DNA of 64,000 nt from DAIDKA01 sp036267975 (GCA_036267975.1 DATAVA010000018.1:1-64000); one strand, 5' to 3'. Shown: positions 18,153 through 26,700, counted from the first letter of the stretch. Notes: generated by a model from the sequence alone, not told the origin. Program-made: numbers and translations.

Positions 18153-18183
18153 AAAAGCGGCGGCAACGCACTCGCTGCCGCCG
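18153..18183 (-). terminator. Rho-independent terminator of the Hsp20 gene
   Basis: On the minus strand an 8-bp stem (CGGCGGCA with TGCCGCCG, 10-nt loop) is followed by a C and then TTTT, 19 bp past the Hsp20 stop. It would also insulate Hsp20 from the convergent urt operon. Confidence 0.65.
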
Positions 18184-18201
18184 GATGCGTTTGCTATTCA
18201 A

Positions 18202-18648
18202 TCACTGTACGGTGATCTGCTTGGGCTTCTGCTTCGGCGTGTCCTTCTTAGGAATGTGCACGCTAAGCATCCCGTCCTTGCTGTCGCAGCGGATCGCCTC
18301 CGCATTGACGTCGTCGGGAATCGAGAAGCGCCGCTCGAACCTGCCGTAGTAGCTCTCGACGCGATGGAATCGCTCGTTCTTGTCGTCCTGCTGGTGCAGG
18401 CGCTCGCCCTTGATCGTCAGTATCCCTGAATCCAAAGTGACTTGGACGTCTTCCTTCTTGACGGCGGGCAACTCCGCCCGCAACACATACTCCTTGTCCG
18501 TCTCACTAATATCCGTGGCGGGTGTCCACTCCAGTTTCCTGCCATTGCCCTCAAGCGCCACCTTCTGCCAGTGCATCAATGTGCTCGGCATGACACGGCT
18601 GAACATTGCATCAACGTCGCTGAATGGATCCCAGCGTATCAAGTTCAT
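18202..18648 (-). CDS. Small heat-shock protein, Hsp20/alpha-crystallin family
   Basis: ATP-independent holdase chaperone of 148 residues. The N-terminal arm MNLIRWDPFSDVDAMFSRVM is typical of proteobacterial Hsp20. The alpha-crystallin domain spans about 40-135 (WTPATDISETDKEYVLRAEL to GMLSVHIPKK), with a lysine/proline-rich C-terminal tail. A good AAGGAG precedes the ATG. I saw no convincing sigma-32 promoter at a workable distance. Confidence 0.93.
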   Translation of the reverse strand: MNLIRWDPFSDVDAMFSRVMPSTLMHWQKVALEGNGRKLEWTPATDISETDKEYVLRAELPAVKKEDVQVTLDSGILTIKGERLHQQDDKNERFHRVESYYGRFERRFSIPDDVNAEAIRCDSKDGMLSVHIPKKDTPKQKPKQITVQ

Positions 18649-19021
18649 AAATTTCTCCTTGCATGTGTAACAATTTCAACAAGCCTCGTCAATGCTGGGC
18701 ACCTCCAGAACGTGTGCAATGCCGCGCTTCAGCAATTGCTTCTGGCGCATTCGGCTGCCCGGCTCGCACACGAGTTCACCAAGCAGGCAGTCATCGTACT
18801 CACGATGCAAGGCGAGGGTTGGCGCAGTGCCCGCGCAGAGCGTGCTTCGGCCCGCGGCTTCGGACGCGGATACGCCACGACCAACGCGCGCGATCCACAC
18901 CAATCTCGATCTTGTACTGGCCTGCATGGGTCTCGCCCGCGCTGCCACCTTGATCGCACTGTTGATGGCACCGCGCAGTTGGCGTAACACGCCATCTCAC
19001 GCGCCGCAGCGCATGTGATCT
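18649..19021. other. Intergenic stretch without a recognised gene
   Basis: Between the leftward Hsp20 gene and the decayed-looking membrane locus. Frames open on both strands, such as a minus-strand frame of about 100 codons ending at 18676, have no recognisable domain and no clear ribosome binding site. The immediate Hsp20 side should hold that gene's promoter. Confidence 0.4.
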
Positions 19022-19623
19022 TCACGATGTTTCGGACCGACTACGAAGCTGAAAGTTCCCGATTTTCCGGCAGAGGCGCTCAGGCGAAATGTGGAAGAAG
19101 ATCTCGCAATTGCTAATGAACGGGAACGCAAGCAGGGATCTTCGGATCGACGTCCCTTCGCCCAGCACTTCTCACTGCAAAGTGCCGGTAGCCTTGCTGG
19201 TTCTGCATTCCGCATTGCCATGGAAACACAGGGCGCCGCGCCGCATTAGGAGGTGGCTCGCGCCGCGTTCGCAGCCGGAGCGGGTGGCTTGGCGCGAGTC
19301 GGAGACCGCGGTGCGACTGGCGCGCTTGTGCGAATAGCACTTGTTGCGATCGAGCGGACGGCTGCCATTCGCATCGGGAGAGAATACCGGCACTACCTGC
19401 GCAGCTGCGTGTGGACCCTCCTGTGCGCACTGATCACGTCGGGATTGGCCTACCTTATCTGGCGTGGTTGGCCCAATACGCGGGCTGGTTGATTGGCCTA
19501 TATGTGGGCGTCAACTTAGTATTCCTCGGCGCGCCGCTCATGGCGACTGTGCGCGCCAAGTGGGCAGTGGCGGCGCAACCGCCTAATGTTCTGAACGATC
19601 CGTGGATGATGAAACCAGCATGA
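19022..19623 (+). pseudogene. Possible decayed small membrane-protein gene before the Rieske gene
   Basis: One frame reads a coding-like hydrophilic segment (PAEALRRNVEEDLAIANERE), meets a TAG at 19247-19249, then continues through a helix (VWTLLCALITSGLAYLIW) to a stop at 19492. A second frame opens at 19411 with another helix (GWLIGLYVGVNLVFLGAPLM) and ends at 19623, its TGA overlapping the Rieske ATG. Reading across one nonsense change and one frameshift gives a plausible two-helix membrane protein. Alternatively the 70-codon frame 19411-19623 is itself a small intact gene coupled to the Rieske gene. The family is not recognised. Confidence 0.35.
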
Positions 19624-20288
19624 GCATCGACTCGCCGCCCGAAGCGTCTGATCCGCACTCTTTCGAGTCGCCCAACAATCCCGAACGACGCCGCATACTA
19701 ACTGCGGCCACGGTGACTATGGGAGCGATTGGCGTCGGCTTGGCGGCCGTGCCGTTCATCGAGTCCTGGGAGCCCAGCGAGCGCGCGCGCGCGCAGGGAT
19801 CTCCAGTAGAAATAGATACTGCAAAACTGGAGCCGGGGCAGATGCTTACCGTGCTGTGGCGGCGCAAGCCGGTGTGGGTGCTGCGCCGAACCAGTGCGCA
19901 GCTCGCCGAGTTGCCCAAGCTCAACGATGAGTTGAAGGACCCGCTTAGCCGCCAGGCGCAACAGCCTCCTGACTTGCCGCACTGGAATTCCATTTGGCGC
20001 TCGATCAATCCTGAGATCCTCGTCCTAGTAGGCATATGCACTCATTTGGGTTGCTTGCCCAAATATCGACCAAATCCGGACGACCCAACATTGGGGGCTA
20101 ACTGGCAAGGCGGTTTTTTCTGCCCGTGTCATGGGTCGCGCTACGATCTCGCGGGCCGCGTGATGAACGGCTCCCCCGCGCCGTTGAACTTACCGGTGCC
20201 TCCACATTTCTACCGGACCGGAACCGTGATTGTCGCCGGCGAGATCCGCGACGGGACAGAACAGACTTGGCAACCGGTCAATTGGTGA
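19620..20288 (+). CDS. Rieske iron-sulfur protein (PetA-like), orphan
   Basis: Rieske [2Fe-2S] protein of the ubiquinol-cytochrome c reductase type, 222 residues. A twin-arginine signal-anchor lies near residue 23 (ERRRILTAATV), and the cluster boxes CTHLGC (C140, H142, C145) and CPCHGS (C168, C170, H171) provide the four ligands and the disulfide pair. I chose the ATG at 19620, which overlaps the preceding TGA as ATGA, over an upstream ATG at 19602. No cytochrome b or c1 gene adjoins it, so it is either a spare bc1 subunit or serves another redox partner. Confidence 0.88.
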   Translation: MSIDSPPEASDPHSFESPNNPERRRILTAATVTMGAIGVGLAAVPFIESWEPSERARAQGSPVEIDTAKLEPGQMLTVLWRRKPVWVLRRTSAQLAELPKLNDELKDPLSRQAQQPPDLPHWNSIWRSINPEILVLVGICTHLGCLPKYRPNPDDPTLGANWQGGFFCPCHGSRYDLAGRVMNGSPAPLNLPVPPHFYRTGTVIVAGEIRDGTEQTWQPVNW

Positions 20289-20329
20289 CGCCGGCAGCAA
20301 GACCAGGGCAAGTGCGTGGCGAAATCAGT

Positions 20330-20361
20330 AGAAAGGTAAAGTATCTAGGTGAGAAAGACCT
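20330..20361. terminator. Possible bidirectional hairpin between convergent genes
   Basis: AGGTAAAG and CTTTACCT form an 8-bp inverted repeat with an 18-nt spacer between the Rieske gene and the convergent small secreted-protein gene. There is no strong T-run, so a terminator role is tentative. Confidence 0.3.
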
Positions 20362-20550
20362 TTACCTCTTCGGGTCCATGAGCCGTGCCAGGTGAACCAG
20401 GCAAGCTTGCGAAGACGCCCCTGGGTCTTCTACGACAGGTGGGTGCGCGATTGACGCGGGGGTCTTCGGCGTGTCAATGGCCACCGACTGCGCGTTGGCA
20501 GTCGACACCAACACCAGGGCGCTCAGGACCGCCCGGATCATCTGGCGCAT
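20362..20550 (-). CDS. Small secreted peptide of unknown function
   Basis: A 62-residue protein with a clear signal peptide (RAVLSALVLVSTANA then QS), leaving a roughly 41-residue mature peptide with one cysteine. AGGAGG lies 5 nt before the ATG, which decides the start within a longer open frame. No family recognised. Confidence 0.6.
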   Translation of the reverse strand: MRQMIRAVLSALVLVSTANAQSVAIDTPKTPASIAHPPVVEDPGASSQACLVHLARLMDPKR

Positions 20551-20630
20551 GGGGTCCTCCTCTTGCTCGCACCATCGCGTTTTACTCCCGAACACCAGAG
20601 CACGCGAATTTCGGCCCGCGCCACCGCACA

Positions 20631-21005
20631 CTACCGCGCCACCGGTGTCATCTGCGAGGCGGCAATGAGCCAAGAGGATTCCCCCCTGACCCAGAAGTGG
20701 GAGTAACGATATTTGCCGGAGAACTTCCTTTCGCCGAGGTTTCCGGCCATGTTCATCGTTCCGAACTCCCACGCTGAGTCGTGCTGCGCCTTTACCGCGA
20801 TATCACTCAGCCTGAGCTCTTCGAGATTGAAGGCCCCGCTGCGATAGCGCCCGACGATCGCCGCTTTGTCGATCAGCTCTCCCGACGGATCGATACCGAC
20901 ATAGTCCGGGGTGAGGTATGCGGTCACTGTGTCGGCATCCTTGCGCTTTTCAGCTTCGCAGATCAGCCGGCTAAGACGGATGATTTTCTCTTCTGCATTT
21001 TCCAT
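20631..21005 (-). CDS. SnoaL-like / DUF4440 NTF2-fold protein
   Basis: A 124-residue protein beginning MENAEEKIIRLSRLICEAEK, with the helix then YLTPDYVGIDPSGELIDKAAIVGRYRSG pattern of the NTF2-like SnoaL/DUF4440 superfamily and a C-terminal SHFWVRGESSWLIAASQMT strand. Such proteins are small-ligand-binding folds or enzymes of diverse function; none can be assigned here. The frame is open 18 codons further upstream, but the internal ATG gives the family-like start. Confidence 0.75.
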   Translation of the reverse strand: MENAEEKIIRLSRLICEAEKRKDADTVTAYLTPDYVGIDPSGELIDKAAIVGRYRSGAFNLEELRLSDIAVKAQHDSAWEFGTMNMAGNLGERKFSGKYRYSHFWVRGESSWLIAASQMTPVAR

Positions 21006-21216
21006 ATGGCCACCAGCCTTGGTTACCTCACAAAGTGCGATGCGACCTGAATCCTGCACCTGGGCACCCAGCTGATTCTACCGGCCGACGGCTTGGAACC
21101 GACATGGGCAGGCGGCCCGGGCGAATAGGGCGTACGATATGGGTGCACGGTTTCAGAGCCTCGTGGCGGGCGCATTTCGCCCCCGCCGCTAGCAGACTCC
21201 CGTACGGAGCTGCACT

Positions 21217-21417
21217 ATGCTTGTCAATTGTCCGCAATGCGGGCGTTCCATCGAATCTCCGGCTGCCGGCCGGTCGCGCACGGTTCCTCTGATCGTATGC
21301 CCCTGCTGCGGTAAATTTGCAGCGCGCGTTGACCCGCCGGAGAGCACGGCGCAGTCGAGCGCCAAGAGCAGCTCGCCGTGGATACTGCCGCTGCCGCCCC
21401 TGCCGCCGGTTCGGTAG
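21217..21417 (+). CDS. Small zinc-ribbon-like protein
   Basis: A 66-residue frame with two paired-cysteine motifs (CPQC near residues 5-8 and CPCC near 28-31), as in a small zinc ribbon, then a serine/proline-rich tail. It lies about 120 bp before the lipase gene on the same strand. No strong ribosome binding site, so this is a tentative gene. Confidence 0.45.
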   Translation: MLVNCPQCGRSIESPAAGRSRTVPLIVCPCCGKFAARVDPPESTAQSSAKSSSPWILPLPPLPPVR

Positions 21418-21534
21418 CTACGGCCCGATCACTCGTAGCGGTAGCACCTACGAGCCGATGAGGATGCTGCCGGACAGACCGCAGCACGCGTGGTGGAGCA
21501 GGCTCACGCATCGCAATCGCGGTGAGCAGTCAAA

Positions 21535-23124
21535 ATGACCTTGAACGTACGCAAGCTGCTCCGCCGGCAGTCACTTCTTGCCGTCGTGGCGGTGCCGATG
21601 CTCGCGGGCTGCGGCGCCAGCGGCACCGGTCCGGACAGTGGTACGGGCAGCAATCAAGGGTCGTCGCCTGGCGGCAGTTCGACGCCCCCTGAAGGCACAC
21701 TGCTGCAAAGTCCGGGACAGCTCATCTCGACTTTGACGGCTCCGAGCCTCCTGATTGAACTCAACCTTGCGACCAATCAGGAACTGCTGTCGCTGAGCGG
21801 CACGCCGGTCTGCGATGTTCTGATCTACAAGATCCAGTATGAGACGGTCGGAGGCGCGAATGAACCGACGACGGCATCCGCGGCGCTGATGATACCCAGC
21901 GGTCTTGGCTCCAGTTGCACGGGCGCCCGACCGGTCGTTCTGTATGCGCACGGAACCTCGACGGACCGCACGTTCGATATGACGGATCTGAGCAACGCCG
22001 AGGCATTGGGCATGGCTGCGATATTCGCATCGCAAGGGTACATCGTCGTGGCCCCGAACTATGCGGGCTACGATACCTCGATACTTGCCTATCATCCCTA
22101 CCTCATTGCCACGCAGCAGTCGAAGGACATGATCGATGCCCTCACAGCCGCGCGCACGGCGTTACCGATCGCTTCAGCGACGCTCACTCGCGATACCGGG
22201 CGGCTGTTCATCACCGGTTATTCACAAGGCGGATATGTCGCAATGGCCACGCATCGGGCCATGGAGGCGGCGGGGATGAGCGTCACCGCATCGGCGCCGA
22301 TGTCCGGACCGTACGCCTTGGCAGCATTCGCGGACGCGGTGTTCTACGGGGCCGTCAATGGCGGTGCACCGATTTCGACCACACTGCTCATCACCGCGTA
22401 CCAGCACGCCTATGGGAACATTTATGCCAGCGCGAGCGACGTGTTCGAACCCCAGTACGTCAGCGGCATCGAGACCCTGCTGCCGACGACCCTGACCCGC
22501 AGTGAGCTCTACGCGCAGGGGAAGCTGCCGGAATACGCATTGTTCAGCGCGACTCCCCCCGCGCCGCAGTTTGCGAACATCACGCCCCCGACAGCGCCAG
22601 CGAACCTTGCTCCGCTGTTCGCGCTGGGCTTTGGCAGCGGCAATTTGATTCTGAACAGCTACAGGCTCAGCTATCTTGAGGACGCTGTGCAGAATCCGGA
22701 CGGGGGATTCCCCGCAGTGACGACGGGTGTCGCAGCGGCGGCGCCCCAGCTGCCGTGGCGGCAAGCGCTGAAACGCAACGATTTGCGCAACTGGACTCCG
22801 GTGGCGCCGGTACAGCTGTGCGGCGGCGCCGACGACCCGGTGGTCTTCTGGTTCAACACGCAGCTGATGCAAGCTTACTGGACCACCCATCCATCGGCGA
22901 CCGCCGCGATCGGTGTGCTCGATCTGGAATCTGCGGCGAGCGCCATGGACCCGTACGGCAATCTCAAGCAGGAATTTCAGGCGGCCAAGGCGCTCATTAT
23001 CGCGCAGGCCATTGCCCAGGGTGCGACGGATGGTGGCTTTTCAGCGGTGACCGAGGCTTACCATGCAACGCTGGTTGCGCCCTTCTGCCTGGCCGCGACC
23101 CGGTCGTTCTTCGCGAATCAATAG
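21535..23124 (+). CDS. Secreted lipoprotein lipase/esterase, alpha/beta hydrolase fold
   Basis: A 529-residue envelope-anchored hydrolase. The N-terminus has a lipoprotein signal with lipobox LAGC (C26), then a glycine/serine-rich linker. The nucleophile elbow GYSQG places the serine at S230, after a VVLYAHGT strand supplying an oxyanion-type motif. The overall plan resembles the secretory lipase (LIP) family and bacterial relatives; substrate is unknown. It ends in a very strong hairpin shared with the convergent PRC-barrel gene. Confidence 0.8.
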   Translation: MTLNVRKLLRRQSLLAVVAVPMLAGCGASGTGPDSGTGSNQGSSPGGSSTPPEGTLLQSPGQLISTLTAPSLLIELNLATNQELLSLSGTPVCDVLIYKIQYETVGGANEPTTASAALMIPSGLGSSCTGARPVVLYAHGTSTDRTFDMTDLSNAEALGMAAIFASQGYIVVAPNYAGYDTSILAYHPYLIATQQSKDMIDALTAARTALPIASATLTRDTGRLFITGYSQGGYVAMATHRAMEAAGMSVTASAPMSGPYALAAFADAVFYGAVNGGAPISTTLLITAYQHAYGNIYASASDVFEPQYVSGIETLLPTTLTRSELYAQGKLPEYALFSATPPAPQFANITPPTAPANLAPLFALGFGSGNLILNSYRLSYLEDAVQNPDGGFPAVTTGVAAAAPQLPWRQALKRNDLRNWTPVAPVQLCGGADDPVVFWFNTQLMQAYWTTHPSATAAIGVLDLESAASAMDPYGNLKQEFQAAKALIIAQAIAQGATDGGFSAVTEAYHATLVAPFCLAATRSFFANQ

Positions 23125-23142
23125 CCGCGCGGGCGGCGCGGC

Positions 23143-23184
23143 CCCCCTGCCGACGGGCGCCTTGCCGGCGCCCTCGGCAGGGGG
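23143..23184. terminator. Strong bidirectional hairpin terminator
   Basis: CCCCCTGCCGA (23143-23153) pairs perfectly with TCGGCAGGGGG (23174-23184), and an inner GGGCGCC/GGCGCCC stem continues toward a 5-nt loop, giving a near-continuous stem of 18 bp. It lies exactly between two convergent genes. There is no long T-run on either side. Confidence 0.65.
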
Positions 23185-23191
23185 AACACCA

Positions 23192-23548
23192 TCAGCCGAA
23201 CTTGCTGTAGTAGGTGTCGACGCGAGTGCCGTACGCACTGTCGTAATTTGGCGTGTTATCGAGCTGGTAGCGCGGCGCATTCTCGAGATTGTTCTTATCG
23301 AGTGGCACCACGTAGCCGTCTTTGGCCGTGTCGTACCTCAGGACGTTCCAGGGAATGGGGTAGCGATCAGTTCCAATTCCGAGGAAACCACCAAACTCAA
23401 GTACTGCGTAGCGGATATGGCCCGTGCGCTTGTCAATCATCAGATCGTCAATCGATCCGAGCTTATCGCCGGTGCCGTTGAATACTGATGTGCCTTCCAC
23501 CTTATCTGACGAAATCACATAGCCGCTGGTGTTGCTGGTCGTTGTCAT
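23192..23548 (-). CDS. PRC-barrel domain protein
   Basis: A 118-residue cytosolic protein. The start at 23548 has AGGAGG upstream and removes an unlikely N-terminal extension. The PRC-barrel core is GTGDKLGSIDDLMIDKRTGHIRYAVLEFGGFLGIG followed by RYPIPWNVLRYD. Such stand-alone PRC-barrel proteins are often stress-related; the function is otherwise unknown. The C-terminus is tyrosine-rich. Confidence 0.85.
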   Translation of the reverse strand: MTTTSNTSGYVISSDKVEGTSVFNGTGDKLGSIDDLMIDKRTGHIRYAVLEFGGFLGIGTDRYPIPWNVLRYDTAKDGYVVPLDKNNLENAPRYQLDNTPNYDSAYGTRVDTYYSKFG

Positions 23549-23754
23549 CTTGGTCCTCCTAACGGGCCGTGGAATCGAGGTCGCGGCGATCGTGACACCC
23601 CGAAACGGCACAAGGCGTCCGTGCACGGCCGGGAACGACGGTCGGACGGGGACTACGGCACGGCCGGCGAACGGGGGCTCGCACAAGGCCGCCGCTATGC
23701 GTAAAAGGAGACCAGCAGCGCAGCTGCCATTTTGCCCATCCTGAGGAATCCATC

Positions 23755-24846
23755 ATGCACGCCCCCATTCCCTTCAGTCCCTCGGTGGAGACACCCGAGG
23801 CGGATGAAGCGAACACGATCCAGCAACTGGTCGAGACCGTGCTCAAGATCAGCCAGATCACCTGCCAGGACGGCCATCATGCGCTGCGCAGCGTGCATGC
23901 GAAAAGCCATGCACTGCTGGAAGGGCAGCTGATCGTGCTGCCGAATCTACCGCCCGAACTTTCGCAGGGTGTGTTCGAGGTGCCCGGGACGTATCCGATC
24001 CTGATGCGGTTGTCGTCGAGTCCGGGCGACCTCCTGGATGACAGCGTGTCGACCCCGCGCGGGCTGGCGATGAAGGTCATCGGTGTGCACGGTACGCGCT
24101 TGCCCGGTTCGGAGGCCGATAGGACGCAGGATTTCATCATGATCAACGCGCCCGCATTCGCGGCCCCGAACTTAAGAAAGTTTCTCGGCAGTCTGAAGCT
24201 GCTGGCCAACACCACTGACAAGGCCCCACACCTGAAGTCGGTTCTGTCGGCGGCCCTGCGCGGTACGGAGAAGCTGCTCGAAACAGTGGGTGGGCACAGC
24301 GGTACCCTCAGAAGCCTCGGTGGGGAGCCGGCGACGCACCCGCTGGGTGAGAGCTATTTCACGCAGGTGCCGTTGCGGTATGGACAGTACATCGCGAAAT
24401 TCTCATTGGCGCCGGCGTGCGCAGGCCTTGCAGCGCTGAGCGGTGTGGGAGTGCCGATCACCCATTCGGCCAATGCGCTGCGGGAAGCCGTGCAGGAATT
24501 TTTCACTAACGACGAAGCTGTATGGGAACTGCGCGCGCAGTTGTGTCGTGATCTGAAAAAAATGCCGGTGGAAGACTCCTCGGTCGTATGGCCCGAGCAG
24601 CTCAGTCCACACCAGCCCGTGGCACGAGTCGTAGTGCCACGACAAACCGCTTGGACCGAGGCCCGCGCGCGCGAAATCGATGATGGCGCCTCATTCAATC
24701 CCTGGCATGGTATTGAAGAGCATCGACCGCTGGGGTCGATCATGCGGGCCCGCAAGGCGGCGTACGCGGCCTCGGTCAAGTTCCGGGCCGAGCACAACGG
24801 TCGGCGCATTACCGAACCGACCGGCGCGCCAGTCGTCCTCGGTTAG
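23755..24846 (+). CDS. Catalase-like heme protein
   Basis: A 363-residue member of the catalase superfamily, shorter than true catalases. The distal-side motif RSVHAK (H48) and a MINAPAF segment (N131) match the conserved catalase His and Asn, and RGLAMK also matches. A tyrosine at 337 in RKAAYAASVKFR is the likely proximal heme ligand. No signal peptide seen. Relatives include SrpA-like and lipoxygenase-associated catalase-like enzymes with peroxidase or hydroperoxide-rearranging activity, so classical catalase activity should not be assumed. Confidence 0.82.
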   Translation: MHAPIPFSPSVETPEADEANTIQQLVETVLKISQITCQDGHHALRSVHAKSHALLEGQLIVLPNLPPELSQGVFEVPGTYPILMRLSSSPGDLLDDSVSTPRGLAMKVIGVHGTRLPGSEADRTQDFIMINAPAFAAPNLRKFLGSLKLLANTTDKAPHLKSVLSAALRGTEKLLETVGGHSGTLRSLGGEPATHPLGESYFTQVPLRYGQYIAKFSLAPACAGLAALSGVGVPITHSANALREAVQEFFTNDEAVWELRAQLCRDLKKMPVEDSSVVWPEQLSPHQPVARVVVPRQTAWTEARAREIDDGASFNPWHGIEEHRPLGSIMRARKAAYAASVKFRAEHNGRRITEPTGAPVVLG

Positions 24847-25004
24847 GGATGCTTCGCGTCGGCCGCAGTGGACTGCGGCCCGGGTTTTTCCTCATCGCGG
24901 TCGATCTTCGGGTCAATTGAGTGCACGGCCGGCGGATCGCTGGCCGGGAAGGATTCCTCGAGGGCTTCATCAAGCCGGCTGTCAAGATCGGCTGAGGCGT
25001 TCAT
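24843..25004 (-). CDS. Small acidic protein with the LDEALEESFPASDPP motif
   Basis: A 53-residue protein overlooked by simple length cut-offs. Near its N-terminus it has LDEALEESFPASDPPA, a motif that recurs in many small proteobacterial proteins of unknown function, followed by an acidic, disordered tail. Its stop overlaps the stop of the convergent catalase-like gene. Confidence 0.7.
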   Translation of the reverse strand: MNASADLDSRLDEALEESFPASDPPAVHSIDPKIDRDEEKPGPQSTAADAKHP

Positions 25005-25093
25005 GGTTCATAATCTACGCCCAACCGGCCTCCGCAATCCACTGCAGCGGCACATGCCGGCAGCTTAGCGGTTTGTGCTGCACGCCATCAAGC

Positions 25094-25495
25094 TTAAGGC
25101 TTGCTGCTGACCAGTATCAGCCGCTCGGCGGCCGGCGGTCCGTCGAGCAGATCCTTGATCGCGGTGGCCATGGCCTGGGTATTCGGATCCTGGCCATGGG
25201 CCTTGACGGCATCGGCATCCTTGTAGTGCTCGATGAGGACGTAAGTTTGTGAGTCCGGCGCGGGCAGGTACAGGTCATAGTAGAGGTTGCCGGGCTCGGA
25301 ATCTCGCAGCTGGCCCTGCAGTTTCTTCATGATCTTCTCGAAGTCCGCGTTGCGTCCGACCTTGATCTTGAACCGCACCACGAAGGTGGTCGGTGCCGGC
25401 CCACTCGCTGCAGCGCCAGCGCCGCCTGCCGGTGTCTGTGCGTGCGCCGCGCCCAGGCACAGCGCGAGGATTGCGGTCATCAGTCCAGCTTTCAT
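25094..25495 (-). CDS. Secreted ABM-domain (antibiotic biosynthesis monooxygenase-like) protein
   Basis: A 133-residue periplasmic protein with a Sec signal (LMTAILALCLGAAHA) followed by a ferredoxin-like ABM dimeric alpha-beta barrel domain: VVRFKIKVGRNADFEKIM, YYDLYLPAPDSQTYVLIEHYKD. The cytosolic relatives are quinone or heme monooxygenases; a secreted version is less usual and its role is unclear. It lies 10 nt after the Vgb-like gene and is probably cotranscribed. Confidence 0.8.
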   Translation of the reverse strand: MKAGLMTAILALCLGAAHAQTPAGGAGAAASGPAPTTFVVRFKIKVGRNADFEKIMKKLQGQLRDSEPGNLYYDLYLPAPDSQTYVLIEHYKDADAVKAHGQDPNTQAMATAIKDLLDGPPAAERLILVSSKP

Positions 25496-25505
25496 GTGTG
25501 TCTCC

Positions 25506-26630
25506 TTAGTGATCAGCCGAGGGTGGCGTGAACTGCAGATAGCTCAGGCGGTTTGCGCCGGCATCGGCAAGCCACAGTCGGTTCACCAGTCGCGTCGGCG
25601 GCTCGCGGTCGCTGCCCGCGGTGAGGCCGGCCGCGCGCGCATCGGCGCCGATCGGGTATTCCGTCACCATGCCGTGCAGCGTGACGCGCCCGACCAGTGC
25701 GCCGCGGGTGTACCACAGATTGCGATCCGGTCCGACCGCGATGTTGATCGGCGATGCACCGCCCGGCAGCGGGTACTCTCTGACCTTGCCGGAATAGGTA
25801 ATGCGTCCGATGCGATTGCCGTCGGTGCGCACGCCATCAATGCCACCGGACAGTTCAACGAACCACAAGGCGCCATCAGGCCCCATCGTGATGTCGCCCG
25901 GACCGCTGTTGCGCCGTGGCAGCGCAAACTCGGTGATCACGCCCTTCGGGGTAATGCGCCCGATCTTGTCGGTGCGGTATTCGGAGAACCAGAGGTTGCC
26001 GTCGCCGCCTGCGGCGATTGCGCGCGGACCGCTATCGGCGGTCGGCGGTGTGAACTCGGTGATCACGCCCGCGGGCGTAATGCGACCGATCTTGCCGGCG
26101 GCGAACATGCCGAACCAGATATTGCCGTCCTTTCCCAGGGCGACGGCGCGCGGCTGGCTGTTCGGCGTGGGAATATCCCATTCCGTGATCCTGCCGTTCT
26201 GAGTGATGCGGCTGATGCGGTTGCCGGTGTGTTCGGAAAACCAGAAGTTGCCATCGGAGCCGCGCGTGATGATGCGCGGCGAACTGTCGGGGTGCGGCAG
26301 CGGGAATTCCAGCAGATCGGTGCCATCCGGGTTCATGCTGCCGATGCGATTGCCGCTGCCTTCCGTGAACCAGATCTTGCCGTCTGCGGCGACGACCACC
26401 GTCGTCGGGCCACTGCGGTCATGCGGCAGGGGGAAGAAATGCACCTGCCCATCGGTGACCAGCCCGCTCTCATGTGGCGTAAGCCAATGTTCCTGGTCCG
26501 GGTCGGTCGTGGCGGTAAATCCGGGGGTCGAATGACCCGGCAGGATCAGTAACGCACCGGTGACTGCCCCGATCAGCGCCGCAGTGCGATTTCGGGAGCG
26601 ATGTTGCGCTTTGCATCCTGTTACCGGCAT
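25506..26630 (-). CDS. Secreted Vgb-like (streptogramin B lyase family) beta-propeller protein
   Basis: A 374-residue exported protein. The start at 26630 has AGGAGG 7 nt upstream and directly precedes a hydrophobic signal (AALIGAVTGALLILPG). The body is a run of NHL/Vgb-type blades with repeated patterns such as DGNFWFSEHTGNRISRIT and GRIT..G.ITEF. Many such proteins are called virginiamycin B lyases, but the fold is widespread and the lyase role should not be assumed. It is divergent from the MFS gene. Confidence 0.82.
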   Translation of the reverse strand: MPVTGCKAQHRSRNRTAALIGAVTGALLILPGHSTPGFTATTDPDQEHWLTPHESGLVTDGQVHFFPLPHDRSGPTTVVVAADGKIWFTEGSGNRIGSMNPDGTDLLEFPLPHPDSSPRIITRGSDGNFWFSEHTGNRISRITQNGRITEWDIPTPNSQPRAVALGKDGNIWFGMFAAGKIGRITPAGVITEFTPPTADSGPRAIAAGGDGNLWFSEYRTDKIGRITPKGVITEFALPRRNSGPGDITMGPDGALWFVELSGGIDGVRTDGNRIGRITYSGKVREYPLPGGASPINIAVGPDRNLWYTRGALVGRVTLHGMVTEYPIGADARAAGLTAGSDREPPTRLVNRLWLADAGANRLSYLQFTPPSADH

Positions 26631-26700
26631 GGCAGATCCTCCTGGCAGGTCTGAAGCTTTTGGCCCCACCGCCAGCGTATCATTTCGCCCTTTGGCGGGC

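Noticed and set aside
18649..18700. Sigma-32 promoter before Hsp20
   Set aside because: A TTGAAA is present but only about 30 nt from the ATG, too close for a -35 element with leader.
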